A stretch of DNA of 64,000 bases from Salinicola lusitanus (lineage in GTDB: Bacteria; Pseudomonadota; Gammaproteobacteria; Pseudomonadales; Halomonadaceae). A program made the translations under genes and the position numbers. The stretch spans positions 195,424 to 259,423 of the forward strand of contig NZ_PZJM01000004.1 in NCBI RefSeq assembly GCF_003206045.1. The letters run 5' to 3'. Of the stretch, positions 8,443-15,808 are shown in pieces (positions within the stretch are counted from its first letter, which is position 1; every line of letters starts with the position of its first letter). The notes below the pieces were generated by a model, which saw only the letters and a program-made list of their open reading frames with translations, was not told where the DNA came from and did no database searches.

Positions 8443-9777
8443 ATGGCTACCATATCGTCACTGGGGATCGGTTCCGGGCTGGACCTGAGCGGGCTGCTCG
8501 ATGACCTGAGAAAGGCGGAAAACGAGAAGCTTACGCCGATCGTCACCCAGCAGAAAAGCTACAAGACCAAACTGTCGGCTTTCGGAGCGCTCGAGAGTTC
8601 GCTCACGGCACTGCGCGACGCCGTCGGCAAGTTGAATGATCCGAAAACCTTCACCGCGGTCACCAGCTCGATGACCGGCGATGGCGTGACCGCCAATATT
8701 ACCGGCGATGCCGTTTCGGGTCGTTACCAGGTCAAGGTCTCGCAACTGGCCCAGGCCCAATCCCTGGCGTCTGGCGGCTTGACCACCGACAAGACCGAAG
8801 CGCTCGGCAAGTCCGGTACGCTGGGAATCAGTGTCGGCGAAAACGATTCGGTCGACATCTCCATCGGTAGCGACGACTCGCTGGAAGATATCCGGGACGC
8901 GATCAACAAGGCCGATACCGGTGCCACTGCAGCGATCGTGTTCAACGGTTCCCAGTATCAGTTGACGCTCACGTCCTCGGAGACGGGTACCCAGTCAGCG
9001 ATCCAGGTGACCGACGACGACGACCTCTTCGGGTTCAGCGAGACGGTCCCGGCGCAGGATGCCAAACTCGACGTCAACGGGATCTCGATCACTAGCCAAT
9101 CCAATACCGTCGAAGGGGCCCTCGAAGGCGTCACTTTCAACCTGACATCGACGACGGAAAGCGCGCAGACGCTCAGCGTGTCCAAGGACACCGAGTCGAT
9201 GACGAAGGCGGTGAACGACTTCGTCGATGCCTACAATAGCTTCCAGAACACCGCAGATACTCTCACCTCCTACGATTCGGACTCCGACACGGCCGGCGTG
9301 CTGCTGGGCAATTCGACCATGCGCAGCATCGAGTCGCGCCTTCGTGGCGTTGTCAGCTTCGGCGGGGGCGGGGGCGAATTCTCGATGCTGTCGGATCTCG
9401 GGATCGAACGTCAGTTGGATGGCACGCTAAAGGTCGATGACGACAAGCTCGCCGATGCCATGTCGAACAACAGCGAGGCGGTCAGCCAGTTCTTCGCTGG
9501 TGTCGATGGCGAGGGCGGCTTCGCCGCCAGCATCGACGACACCATGGGGACGATTCTGGATGACGATGGGTTGCTGAAGATCGCCACCGACGGCATCGAC
9601 ACCTCGCTCGAGCGCTTGAGCGATCGGTATACGCGGATGCAGACGTCCATCGATGCAACGGTCGCTCGTTATCGTTCCCAGTTTGCTGGCCTCGATTCGC
9701 TGGTGTCCCAGATGAATTCCACCAGTGATTACCTGACCCAGCAGTTCAACGCCCTGAACGCCCAGCTCAAACAGTAA
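8443..9777 (+). CDS. fliD: flagellar hook-associated protein 2 (filament cap)
   Basis: The protein has 444 residues. The N-terminus SSLGIGSGLDLSGLLDDL is the standard FliD opening, and the C-terminus (SDYLTQQFNALNAQLKQ) is the typical coiled-coil end. The middle is a low-cysteine, Ser/Thr/Asp-rich variable region exposed at the filament tip. FliD pentamers cap the filament and assist flagellin polymerisation after export by the flagellar type III apparatus. It is followed at once by fliS and fliT, the usual late-gene order. It is controlled by the sigma28-type promoter at 8329-8355. Confidence 0.95.
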   Translation: MATISSLGIGSGLDLSGLLDDLRKAENEKLTPIVTQQKSYKTKLSAFGALESSLTALRDAVGKLNDPKTFTAVTSSMTGDGVTANITGDAVSGRYQVKVSQLAQAQSLASGGLTTDKTEALGKSGTLGISVGENDSVDISIGSDDSLEDIRDAINKADTGATAAIVFNGSQYQLTLTSSETGTQSAIQVTDDDDLFGFSETVPAQDAKLDVNGISITSQSNTVEGALEGVTFNLTSTTESAQTLSVSKDTESMTKAVNDFVDAYNSFQNTADTLTSYDSDSDTAGVLLGNSTMRSIESRLRGVVSFGGGGGEFSMLSDLGIERQLDGTLKVDDDKLADAMSNNSEAVSQFFAGVDGEGGFAASIDDTMGTILDDDGLLKIATDGIDTSLERLSDRYTRMQTSIDATVARYRSQFAGLDSLVSQMNSTSDYLTQQFNALNAQLKQ

Positions 9778-9789
9778 TAGGTCGCAACG

Positions 9790-10206
9790 ATGATGAATTC
9801 CCGACAGGGTGCCGGCGCTTACGCCAGAGTTGGCGTCGAATCGGCGGTGATGTCCGCAGATCCCCATCAACTGATCGTCATGCTGTTCGATGGGGCGCAG
9901 GCAGCCATCAACAGTGCCCGGCTGCATATGCAGGACGGCAACCGCTCGGCCAAGGGGCTGGCCATCTCCAAGGCGATCGATATCGTCAACAACGGTTTGG
10001 CAGCCGCTCTGGATCACGAGCGTGGCGGCGAGATCGCCGCGAACCTCGCGCAACTGTACGATTATGTCGCTCGGCAACTGGTGCAGGCCAATTTGCGTGA
10101 CGACGTGACCCAACTGGACCGCGCGGCATCGCTGCTCGACAATATTGGATCCGGCTGGCGCGAGCTTCGGCATTCGCCCGCCACACCGTCGTTGGCAGGA
10201 GTGTGA
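9790..10206 (+). CDS. fliS: flagellin-specific export chaperone
   Basis: The protein has 138 residues and the hallmark of FliS near the N-terminus (YARVGVESAVMSADPHQLIVMLFDGA), followed by an all-helical body with LDHERGGEIAANLAQLYDYVARQL. FliS binds the disordered C-terminus of newly made flagellin, keeps it unpolymerised and escorts it to the export gate component FlhA. Two adjacent ATG codons (9790 and 9793) are possible starts. The gene lies 12 bp after fliD and 4 bp before fliT, so it is in one operon with them. Confidence 0.94.
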   Translation: MMNSRQGAGAYARVGVESAVMSADPHQLIVMLFDGAQAAINSARLHMQDGNRSAKGLAISKAIDIVNNGLAAALDHERGGEIAANLAQLYDYVARQLVQANLRDDVTQLDRAASLLDNIGSGWRELRHSPATPSLAGV

Positions 10207-10210
10207 TCGA

Positions 10211-10591
10211 ATGAGATCAGCCGTGTCGGTCGTCGACCAGTACCGTCAGTTGCTCGAGACGTCGAATCGAATGCTTGGCCTGGCGCGGGAGCAGGACTGG
10301 GAGGCGCTGGTGCAGTGCGAGGCCGGTTACCTGGTGTCGCTGGAGCGCCTGCGCAGCGAGGACGGTGAATGGCCGTCGAGCGATGCGGAGCGCGAGGAGC
10401 AGATGGCGTTGCTCGCGCGCATCCTGGAGCAGGATGCCGAAACCCGGCGCGCGCTGGAAGCCAGGCGCGAAGAGTTGAGCCATCTCATTGGCAGTTCCCG
10501 GCGACAGCAGGCGCTGGGTGAGGTCTATCAGGCTGGACGGGGCAGCATCGCATCGCGACTGCGCTCGGTACCGCCAGATGAGCGGCCGTGA
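10211..10591 (+). CDS. fliT: FliT-like flagellar chaperone
   Basis: The protein has 126 residues, is all helical and contains no recognisable catalytic motif. Position directly after fliD-fliS, size and the N-terminal pattern (VVDQYRQLLETSNRMLGLAREQDWEALVQCEAGYL) match FliT. In enterobacteria FliT is the export chaperone of FliD and an anti-activator that binds FlhC. Since flhDC lies only 1.8 kb downstream, the same feedback is plausible but not shown. The ATG at 10211 is preferred because upstream in-frame sequence runs into fliS. The stop overlaps the next start in GTGA. Confidence 0.85.
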   Translation: MRSAVSVVDQYRQLLETSNRMLGLAREQDWEALVQCEAGYLVSLERLRSEDGEWPSSDAEREEQMALLARILEQDAETRRALEARREELSHLIGSSRRQQALGEVYQAGRGSIASRLRSVPPDERP

Positions 10592-11778
10592 GCGGCATCA
10601 CCCCCATACTCGACACCCTGCTGCATCAAGTCCTTGGCAAGCGTGTCGATACTCCGGTCATCAAGGACCAGCCCTTGCCGGTCTCGGCGGCCACCTCGTC
10701 CGATGCCATCCAGCCGGCGCGCAGCGACTCGAGGTTGCATCAGCAGACGGGTGCCAGAGAGAGCGTACCGCTCCCTGGCAACGCCGCCGGCAATGCGCCT
10801 GGCTCGCCCGCGGCGACCGGCAGAATCGATGCATCATCGACACAGCTGCACCTGAGTCACGCCGCGAATGAGATCGCAGATATCCTCGCGCGATTCCCCT
10901 CGACCCAGGCGCCATCGATCAGACCGCTCCTTTCGTTGCTGGTCCAACCCGGAGATAGTCCGCAGGCGCTGGCGGCGGCCCTGTCGCAGAGCGTCAGGGA
11001 AAGTGGCGTTTTCTACGAGTCTCACCTGCTGCGCTGGATGGCGGGCCAGTATCCTCGCGCCGCGCTGATGCGGGAGCCACAGGCTTGGCTGAGCCTGACA
11101 TTCCGTCCTGCCTTCACTTCGTCATCGCCGTCCACACCGAGCCTCCACGACTGGAGCCTCGTGCCTCGAGGCGCAAGCCGGGGTGGCGCGCCCGGTATGC
11201 CGGGCGTCTTGAATGGTGGTGTCGCGGCATTGCCTGATGACGCGCCCGGCCAGGCGAGCGCCGCACGGCTGGCTGGTGCCACGCATGCGATGGCGATGTC
11301 CACGAAAGGCGACCCGGACGCGCCGGCCTCGGCGTCGATGACGCGGGCCCACCAGCTATCTCAGTCCCCTTCGGACATGCTTCAGTCGCTGGTTCGCCAG
11401 CAACTGGAGGTGATCGCCGCCCCCAGCCTCCGCTGGGAAGGGCAGCTTCTGCCGGGCGTTCCCATGGTGATGGTCTTGAGCGAGATTCCAACCAACACCG
11501 TGCGCGACGACGATCGGGAGGAGGCGCAGGGCCGCCGCGACCAAGAGGGCGAGGAGGGGGGCGCCAGCGCCTGGCGTGCCGAGGTTCAGGTTCGCTTACC
11601 CTCCCTGGGCGTTGTCGACCTCGTGTTTCGCACGCGTCACGACGCCTCTCTGCAGGTCGAGATCGCACCCGTCGAGGCGTCGGCCCGGGAAATCATGGAG
11701 GTCGAGCTTTCGCCCTTTCGGGAGCGATTGTCGTCGCTGGGCCTGGAGGTGGATCTGGCGCTGGGGAGTCGGGCATGA
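10588..11778 (+). CDS. flagellar hook-length control FliK-like protein
   Basis: The protein has 396 residues. The first two thirds are low in hydrophobic residues and rich in Ala, Pro, Ser and Gly, as in FliK. The last 70 residues, with VQVRLPSLGVVDLVFRTRHDASLQVEIAP and a final REIMEVELSPFRERLSSLGLEVDLAL, match the pattern of the FliK C-terminal domain, which touches FlhB to switch export specificity. The start is GTG at 10588 in a GTGA overlap with fliT. A genuine fliK normally sits in the fli basal-body cluster, which is not in this window, so this may be a second FliK-type protein. It is coupled by ATGA to the next gene, an FlhB C-terminus-like protein. Confidence 0.78.
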   Translation: MSGITPILDTLLHQVLGKRVDTPVIKDQPLPVSAATSSDAIQPARSDSRLHQQTGARESVPLPGNAAGNAPGSPAATGRIDASSTQLHLSHAANEIADILARFPSTQAPSIRPLLSLLVQPGDSPQALAAALSQSVRESGVFYESHLLRWMAGQYPRAALMREPQAWLSLTFRPAFTSSSPSTPSLHDWSLVPRGASRGGAPGMPGVLNGGVAALPDDAPGQASAARLAGATHAMAMSTKGDPDAPASASMTRAHQLSQSPSDMLQSLVRQQLEVIAAPSLRWEGQLLPGVPMVMVLSEIPTNTVRDDDREEAQGRRDQEGEEGGASAWRAEVQVRLPSLGVVDLVFRTRHDASLQVEIAPVEASAREIMEVELSPFRERLSSLGLEVDLALGSRA

Positions 11779-12071
11779 ATGGTGATGGGGAGCATGACGC
11801 ACGACGGCGAGCCGTGGCTTTGGCGTACAGCGGCGAGCGTACCGACGCACCGCGCGTCGTCGCCAAGGGGTACGGGAACCTCGCCGAGCGCGTCATCGAG
11901 CTCGCCAACCAGGAAGGGATCTTCGTGCATGACTCGCCGGAGTTGGTCGCGCTTCTGATGCAGGTGGATCTGGATGCCCGGATTCCTGAGTCTCTCTATC
12001 AGGTCATCGCGGAGCTCCTGGTCTGGATCGAGCAGATCGACCGGTCTCTGGGGTCGGAAACGTCGAATTAG
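11775..12071 (+). CDS. FlhB cytoplasmic-domain-like protein (export switch paralogue)
   Basis: The protein has 98 residues. From residue 9 it aligns with the C-terminal cleavage product of FlhB: RRAVALAYSGERTDAPRVVAKGYGNLAERVIELANQ compares with the FlhB region directly after NPTH. SPELVALLMQVDLDARIPESLYQVIAELLVWI follows the FlhB end. It has no membrane domain and no NPTH cleavage motif, so it resembles a pre-cleaved switch domain. Such stand-alone proteins (FhlB/FlhB2) occur in several flagellated proteobacteria. The ATGA overlap with the FliK-like gene suggests that the two proteins act together. Confidence 0.82.
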   Translation: MNGDGEHDARRRAVALAYSGERTDAPRVVAKGYGNLAERVIELANQEGIFVHDSPELVALLMQVDLDARIPESLYQVIAELLVWIEQIDRSLGSETSN

Positions 12072-12390
12072 CGTTTATTCGCGGTTACAAGATTCAACGA
12101 TACGGCACTTCTTGTGTAACTGCGCGGTTCCAGAGACCGAATTCCAATTAGGATTTTCAACCATCCAACTGAAGATATTGAGATATAGATCAATCGCTTA
12201 CTGGCTACGCTCATGGCGCCAGCCGAAGGTCAAGTTACCTATGGACATATTTTGTAACAATGCTTGCTTTTTTTCATCAAAAAGTAGCAAACTGGGTCCA
12301 TCATAAAGAGCTGATGTACAGCGCTAACAATAGCAACCCGGAGCACCTGATCAACTGGTGCCAATAAAACCATACGCAGGGAATCTAGTG
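12072..12390 (+). other. AT-rich leader upstream of flhDC, no gene
   Basis: These 319 bases are clearly AT-richer than the flanks and contain no credible open frame. An imperfect dyad of 27 bases (12264-12290) has TTGC...GCAA ends around a T7 and an A5 run. A hairpin GCACC/GGTGC (12343-12361) encloses TGATCA just upstream of the flhD ribosome site. A long AT-rich regulatory region before flhDC is typical, since many regulators act there. No -35/-10 pair or CRP site is good enough to call. Confidence 0.6.
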
Positions 12391-12723
12391 ATGCACTCCA
12401 ACAGTCTTCTCGACGACATTCAGGATCTCAATCTCTCCTACTTGCTGCTGGTTCAGCGTCTGCTCAACGAGGATCGAGAGTCCGCGATGTTTCGGCTCGA
12501 CCTCAATGCCGACCTGGCCGACACCATCGGGCAGTTGTCGATCAAACAGCTGACGCAGCTGTCTCGCACCAACCAGCTGCTCTGTCATCTGCGCTTCACC
12601 GATGCCGACAAGCTGAACCTGCTGGTACACAATCCGCGGGCCCAGGGTCTCGAGCAGACCCACGCGGCGCTGTTGATGGCCGGCGCCGGCCGCGCTCCGT
12701 CCTCCGTGCAGCAGAGGAGCTGA
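12391..12723 (+). CDS. flhD: flagellar master regulator subunit FlhD
   Basis: The protein has 110 residues. INLSYLLL of E. coli corresponds to LNLSYLLLVQRLL here. SAMFRL and TNQLLCHLRF are conserved, the latter including the Cys used for the inter-subunit disulphide. FlhD and FlhC form the heterohexamer that activates class 2 flagellar promoters. The ATG at 12391 is chosen because AGGGA lies 8 bases upstream and the protein then begins like E. coli FlhD; an upstream in-frame start at 12358 would add 11 unconserved residues. flhC follows after 3 bp. Confidence 0.93.
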   Translation: MHSNSLLDDIQDLNLSYLLLVQRLLNEDRESAMFRLDLNADLADTIGQLSIKQLTQLSRTNQLLCHLRFTDADKLNLLVHNPRAQGLEQTHAALLMAGAGRAPSSVQQRS

Positions 12724-12726
12724 GTC

Positions 12727-13317
12727 ATGGCGGACAAGAGTCTTGTCGCGGAGATGTTCCAGGTTCAGCTGGCAATCGAGTTGATCGAACTGGGCGCACG
12801 TCTGCAGGTCCTCGAGACGGAGACCGACCTGAGTCGTGGGCGGCTGATCAAGCTCTACAAGGAGGTCAAGGGAATGTCGCCGCCGAAAGGCATGCTGCCG
12901 TTTTCGGCCGACTGGTTCGTGACCTGGCTCCCGAACATCCACTCCTCGCTCTTCTACAATATCTATCGTCGTCTCAACGGCGAGCTGGGATGCGAGCGGA
13001 TGAGCGCCTTCGTCAAGGCATACCGGCTCTATCTGGAGCAAGTGTCACTGGACGGCGTGGAAGCGACGCTGGGGCTGACCCGTGCCTGGACGCTGGTCCG
13101 GTTCTTCGAAAGCGATCTCTTGCAGCTGTCCCGCTGCAAAGGCTGCCAAGGCCAGTTCGTCGCCCATGCCCATAGTCCCGCACACGATTACGTCTGTGGG
13201 ATCTGCCAGCCGCCATCCCGGGCAGGAAAAACGCGCAAGACAAAGCGGGTCGCCAAGCCCTTGGACCAGACGTTCACCCCCGTCGAGATGCCGTTGGCGA
13301 AACGCCTGGCCATCTAG
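12727..13317 (+). CDS. flhC: flagellar master regulator subunit FlhC
   Basis: The protein has 196 residues (E. coli 192). The zinc site is two pairs, CKGC and CGIC, about 25 residues apart near residues 135-165. Conserved landmarks are SPPKGMLPFSADWF and ARVW-like ARAWTLVRFF. FlhC supplies most of the DNA contacts of the FlhD4C2 activator. It is in an operon with flhD and ends at a strong terminator, so motAB is transcribed separately from its own promoter rather than as an flhDC-motAB read-through. Confidence 0.94.
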   Translation: MADKSLVAEMFQVQLAIELIELGARLQVLETETDLSRGRLIKLYKEVKGMSPPKGMLPFSADWFVTWLPNIHSSLFYNIYRRLNGELGCERMSAFVKAYRLYLEQVSLDGVEATLGLTRAWTLVRFFESDLLQLSRCKGCQGQFVAHAHSPAHDYVCGICQPPSRAGKTRKTKRVAKPLDQTFTPVEMPLAKRLAI

Positions 13318-13333
13318 CGAAACGCGCTGCCGA

Positions 13334-13359
13334 AGCGGGCTTCATCGCCCGCTTTTTTT
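13334..13359 (+). terminator. rho-independent terminator after flhC
   Basis: The stem AGCGGGC/GCCCGCT has a TTCATC loop and is followed by a run of seven T residues. Confidence 0.88.
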
Positions 13360-13434
13360 ATGCCTGTCGTCATCTCGGGATTAGCCATTCGTCGTAAGCT
13401 TTCGGCGAATGACGTTTTTCTGATATTCCCACCC

Positions 13435-13462
13435 TCAAGCCCACCGGGTCCGCTGCCGATAC
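13435..13462 (+). promoter_or_regulatory. sigma28-like promoter of motAB
   Basis: The -10 element GCCGATAC (13455-13462) is preceded by TCAAGC with 16 bp after TCAA, one base longer than ideal. The block CGGGTCCGCTGCCGATA is identical to that in the cheY promoter, which supports the call. It lies about 40 bp upstream of the motA GTG. Confidence 0.7.
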
Positions 13463-13503
13463 AGTCATCAGGTTCGCCATGTACTGTATACGGGAGTCGC
13501 TCC

Positions 13504-14391
13504 GTGCTGATCTTAGTCGGCTACATCATCGTTTTAGGCAGCGTGTTCGGTGGCTACGTCGCGATCGGCGGTCATCTCGGCGCGCTGGTCCAACCCGCCG
13601 AGTTCGTCATGATCATTGGCGCGGCGCTCGGTGCCTTCGTCTGTGCCAACAACGGCAAGGCGATCAAGGCCACTCTGCGTTCATTCTCGAAACTCAAGCG
13701 CACCAAGCGCTACAACAAGATGATGTACATGGAGTTGATGGCGCTCCAGTACCGGCTCCTGACCAAGGCGCGTCGAGATGGCATGCTGGCGATCGAGCGC
13801 GATATCGACTCGCCGCAGGACAGCGCCATCTTTGCCGATTACCCGAAGATACTCTCCGACCCGATGATCATGGCGTTTCTGACCGATTACCTGCGCCTGA
13901 TGGTCAGTGGCAACATGGATCCGTTCGAGATCGATGCGCTGATGGAGCACGAGATCGAGACGTTCCAGCATGAGGCGGAGATGCCGGCCCACTCGCTGTC
14001 GGCGGTCGGTGATGGCCTGCCGGCGTTCGGGATCGTCGCCGCCGTCATGGGGGTGGTGCATGCGCTGGGTTCCGCGGACCAGGGGGCCGGGGTGATGGGC
14101 CAGATGATCGCGCAGGCACTGGTCGGTACCTTTGCCGGGATCCTGCTGGCGTACGGCTTCGTCACCCCGGTGGCGCACCACATCAACCTTCAGGTAGGCG
14201 AAGCGACCAAGATGCTGCAATGCATCCGCGTCACGCTGATGGCGAGCCTCAACGGCCTGGCGCCGCAGTTGGCCGTCGAGTTCGGTCGCAAGGCGCTGTT
14301 CACCGCCCTGAGGCCTTCCTTCAGTGAGCTCGAGGAGCACGTACGTTCCAGCGGTCAGACCTTGCGCGGCACGGGGACGGATGGCTCATGA
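13504..14391 (+). CDS. motA: flagellar motor stator protein MotA
   Basis: The protein has 295 residues, exactly the E. coli length when the GTG at 13504 is used (GGGAG lies 7 bases upstream). Four membrane segments are visible: about residues 2-20 and 33-52, and a pair at about 168-225 (GDGLPAFGIVAAVMGVVHAL, GTFAGILLAYGFVTPVA). The large cytoplasmic loop between them contacts FliG. With MotB it forms the proton-conducting stator. The ATGA overlap with motB couples their synthesis. The longer upstream in-frame extension crosses the flhC terminator and is rejected. Confidence 0.95.
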   Translation: MLILVGYIIVLGSVFGGYVAIGGHLGALVQPAEFVMIIGAALGAFVCANNGKAIKATLRSFSKLKRTKRYNKMMYMELMALQYRLLTKARRDGMLAIERDIDSPQDSAIFADYPKILSDPMIMAFLTDYLRLMVSGNMDPFEIDALMEHEIETFQHEAEMPAHSLSAVGDGLPAFGIVAAVMGVVHALGSADQGAGVMGQMIAQALVGTFAGILLAYGFVTPVAHHINLQVGEATKMLQCIRVTLMASLNGLAPQLAVEFGRKALFTALRPSFSELEEHVRSSGQTLRGTGTDGS

Positions 14392-15308
14392 GCGGTAGCG
14401 GTGAGCGGCGCCCACTGATCATCAAGCGCAAGCGAGTTCAGGCGGCAGCCCACCATGGTGGCTCCTGGAAAATCGCCTATGCGGATTTCATGACGGCGCT
14501 GATGGCCCTGTTCCTGGTGCTCTGGATTCTCTCGACCGCCAGCCCCAGCCAGCTGGAACACATTGCCGAGTATTTCCGCACGCCTCTCGCTGTGGCGTTG
14601 ACGGGTGGCGACAAGACCACGGCCAGTACCAGCGCCATCCCCGGCGGCGGCGACAACCCCACCAAGACCGACGGTGAAGTGCGTCGGGCCAACGTTCGCG
14701 AACAGACGCGTTCGAGCGACGAGCAGCGCAATCTGCGCTACCTGCGCGACCGTCTGCAGAGCGTGATCCAGAGTGATCCCCAGCTCAAGGAACTGCGGTC
14801 ACAGTTGCGCATGGACTTCTCGCCGGAGGGGTTGCGTGTCCAGATCGTGGATAGCGACAAGCGGCCCATGTTCGAACTCGGCAGCGACCGGCTGGAGCCC
14901 TACATGCAGAAGATTCTTCGTCGAATCGCGCCGGTTCTCAACGAGATGCCCAACCCGATCAGTATCAGCGGCCACACCGATGCTCTTCCCTATGCCGGGG
15001 GCGAAAAAGGGTATAGCAACTGGGAGCTGTCCGCCGATCGTGCCAACGCCTCCCGAAGAGAGCTGATCGCGGCCGGCCTCTCCCCCGACAAGCTGCTGAG
15101 GGTGGCTGGCATGGGGTCCCGGGTCTCCCTGCCGAATACGCAGCCCAGTGACGATGTCAATCGCCGTATCAGCATAGTGGTACTGGACAACCGCGCAGCC
15201 CGAGCCATCGAGCAGCAGGAGCGGGCACCCTTCCCGGAGGAGGCTCTGCCCCCAGCGATTGATGACGACGGCCCCATGGCGATGGCCGGGCAGGGTTCAT
15301 CGAATTGA
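14388..15308 (+). CDS. motB: flagellar motor stator protein MotB
   Basis: The protein has 306 residues. A short basic N-terminus precedes one membrane helix with the proton-binding Asp33 in YADFMTALMALFLVLW. The plug region follows. The C-terminal OmpA-like peptidoglycan-binding domain (about residues 150-265) shows ISGHTDALPY and NWELSADRANASRREL. MotB anchors the stator to the cell wall. The ion specificity looks proton-type because the gene overlaps a MotA of the E. coli type; this is an inference. The Pro/Glu-rich tail after residue 270 is not conserved. Confidence 0.95.
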   Translation: MSGSGERRPLIIKRKRVQAAAHHGGSWKIAYADFMTALMALFLVLWILSTASPSQLEHIAEYFRTPLAVALTGGDKTTASTSAIPGGGDNPTKTDGEVRRANVREQTRSSDEQRNLRYLRDRLQSVIQSDPQLKELRSQLRMDFSPEGLRVQIVDSDKRPMFELGSDRLEPYMQKILRRIAPVLNEMPNPISISGHTDALPYAGGEKGYSNWELSADRANASRRELIAAGLSPDKLLRVAGMGSRVSLPNTQPSDDVNRRISIVVLDNRAARAIEQQERAPFPEEALPPAIDDDGPMAMAGQGSSN

Positions 15309-15808
15309 TGCAAGGTCGTCGCGCCCTGTGGGCGGAGCCGTTGCGTGGCAACGCCTCCCGGGTTCGCGCATGGAACTGAAATGGCGGTGGCATCCGGGCA
15401 GTTCGTTGCTTCGCCCTCTTTGCTCATGGGCCATCCCGGCTTCGTGCTCTGCCGCCTGGGCTCTGGGCAAGGGTATCGTTGAAGTGGGCCTGATACGGAT
15501 GTCGCTGCGCCTGCTCGAGCACTCGTTGGACCTCGCGAGACAGGCACCGAGGCAGCGCTGGCTCGGCCCGCCCGGGGCGGCGGTGGGGTTGCCGTCGTCG
15601 AGGCGGATGCGGGCGGGGCTCGAGTGCATGGTGGCACGCATCGCCAGGCCACGAATTGATTAAAGAGGTCGAGAGACGCTGCCGATAGTGAGGACATCGT
15701 AAGCAGCGATCAGGTACGAACTCAGGCCAGCTCGAGTGCGGGTGTGAGGGAGCATTCTGAAGCAGGCTTTTCAAGTCCATATATATCAATGGTATAGGCA
15801 CGCCGCAC
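15309..15808. other. 500-bp motB-cheA gap, no convincing gene
   Basis: Short open frames exist on both strands, but none has a good ribosome site together with recognisable protein features. The only structured signal is the sigma28-like promoter at 15661-15688. Base composition stays GC-rich until about 15770, where a short AT-rich stretch precedes cheA. The length of this gap between motB and cheA is unusual, since the two are adjacent in enterobacteria. Confidence 0.5.
15661..15688 (+). promoter_or_regulatory. sigma28-like promoter upstream of cheA
   Basis: TAAAGAGG (15661-15668), 12 bp, then GCCGATAG (15681-15688). The spacing is one base longer than ideal, as at motA. It lies 120 bp upstream of the cheA start and gives cheAW a promoter separate from motAB. 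Confidence 0.65.

Noticed and set aside
15259-15663. Plus-strand open frame across the end of motB and the following spacer (134 codons)
   Set aside because: Half of it overlaps motB out of frame, no ribosome site fits an internal start and the translated sequence resembles nothing I know.
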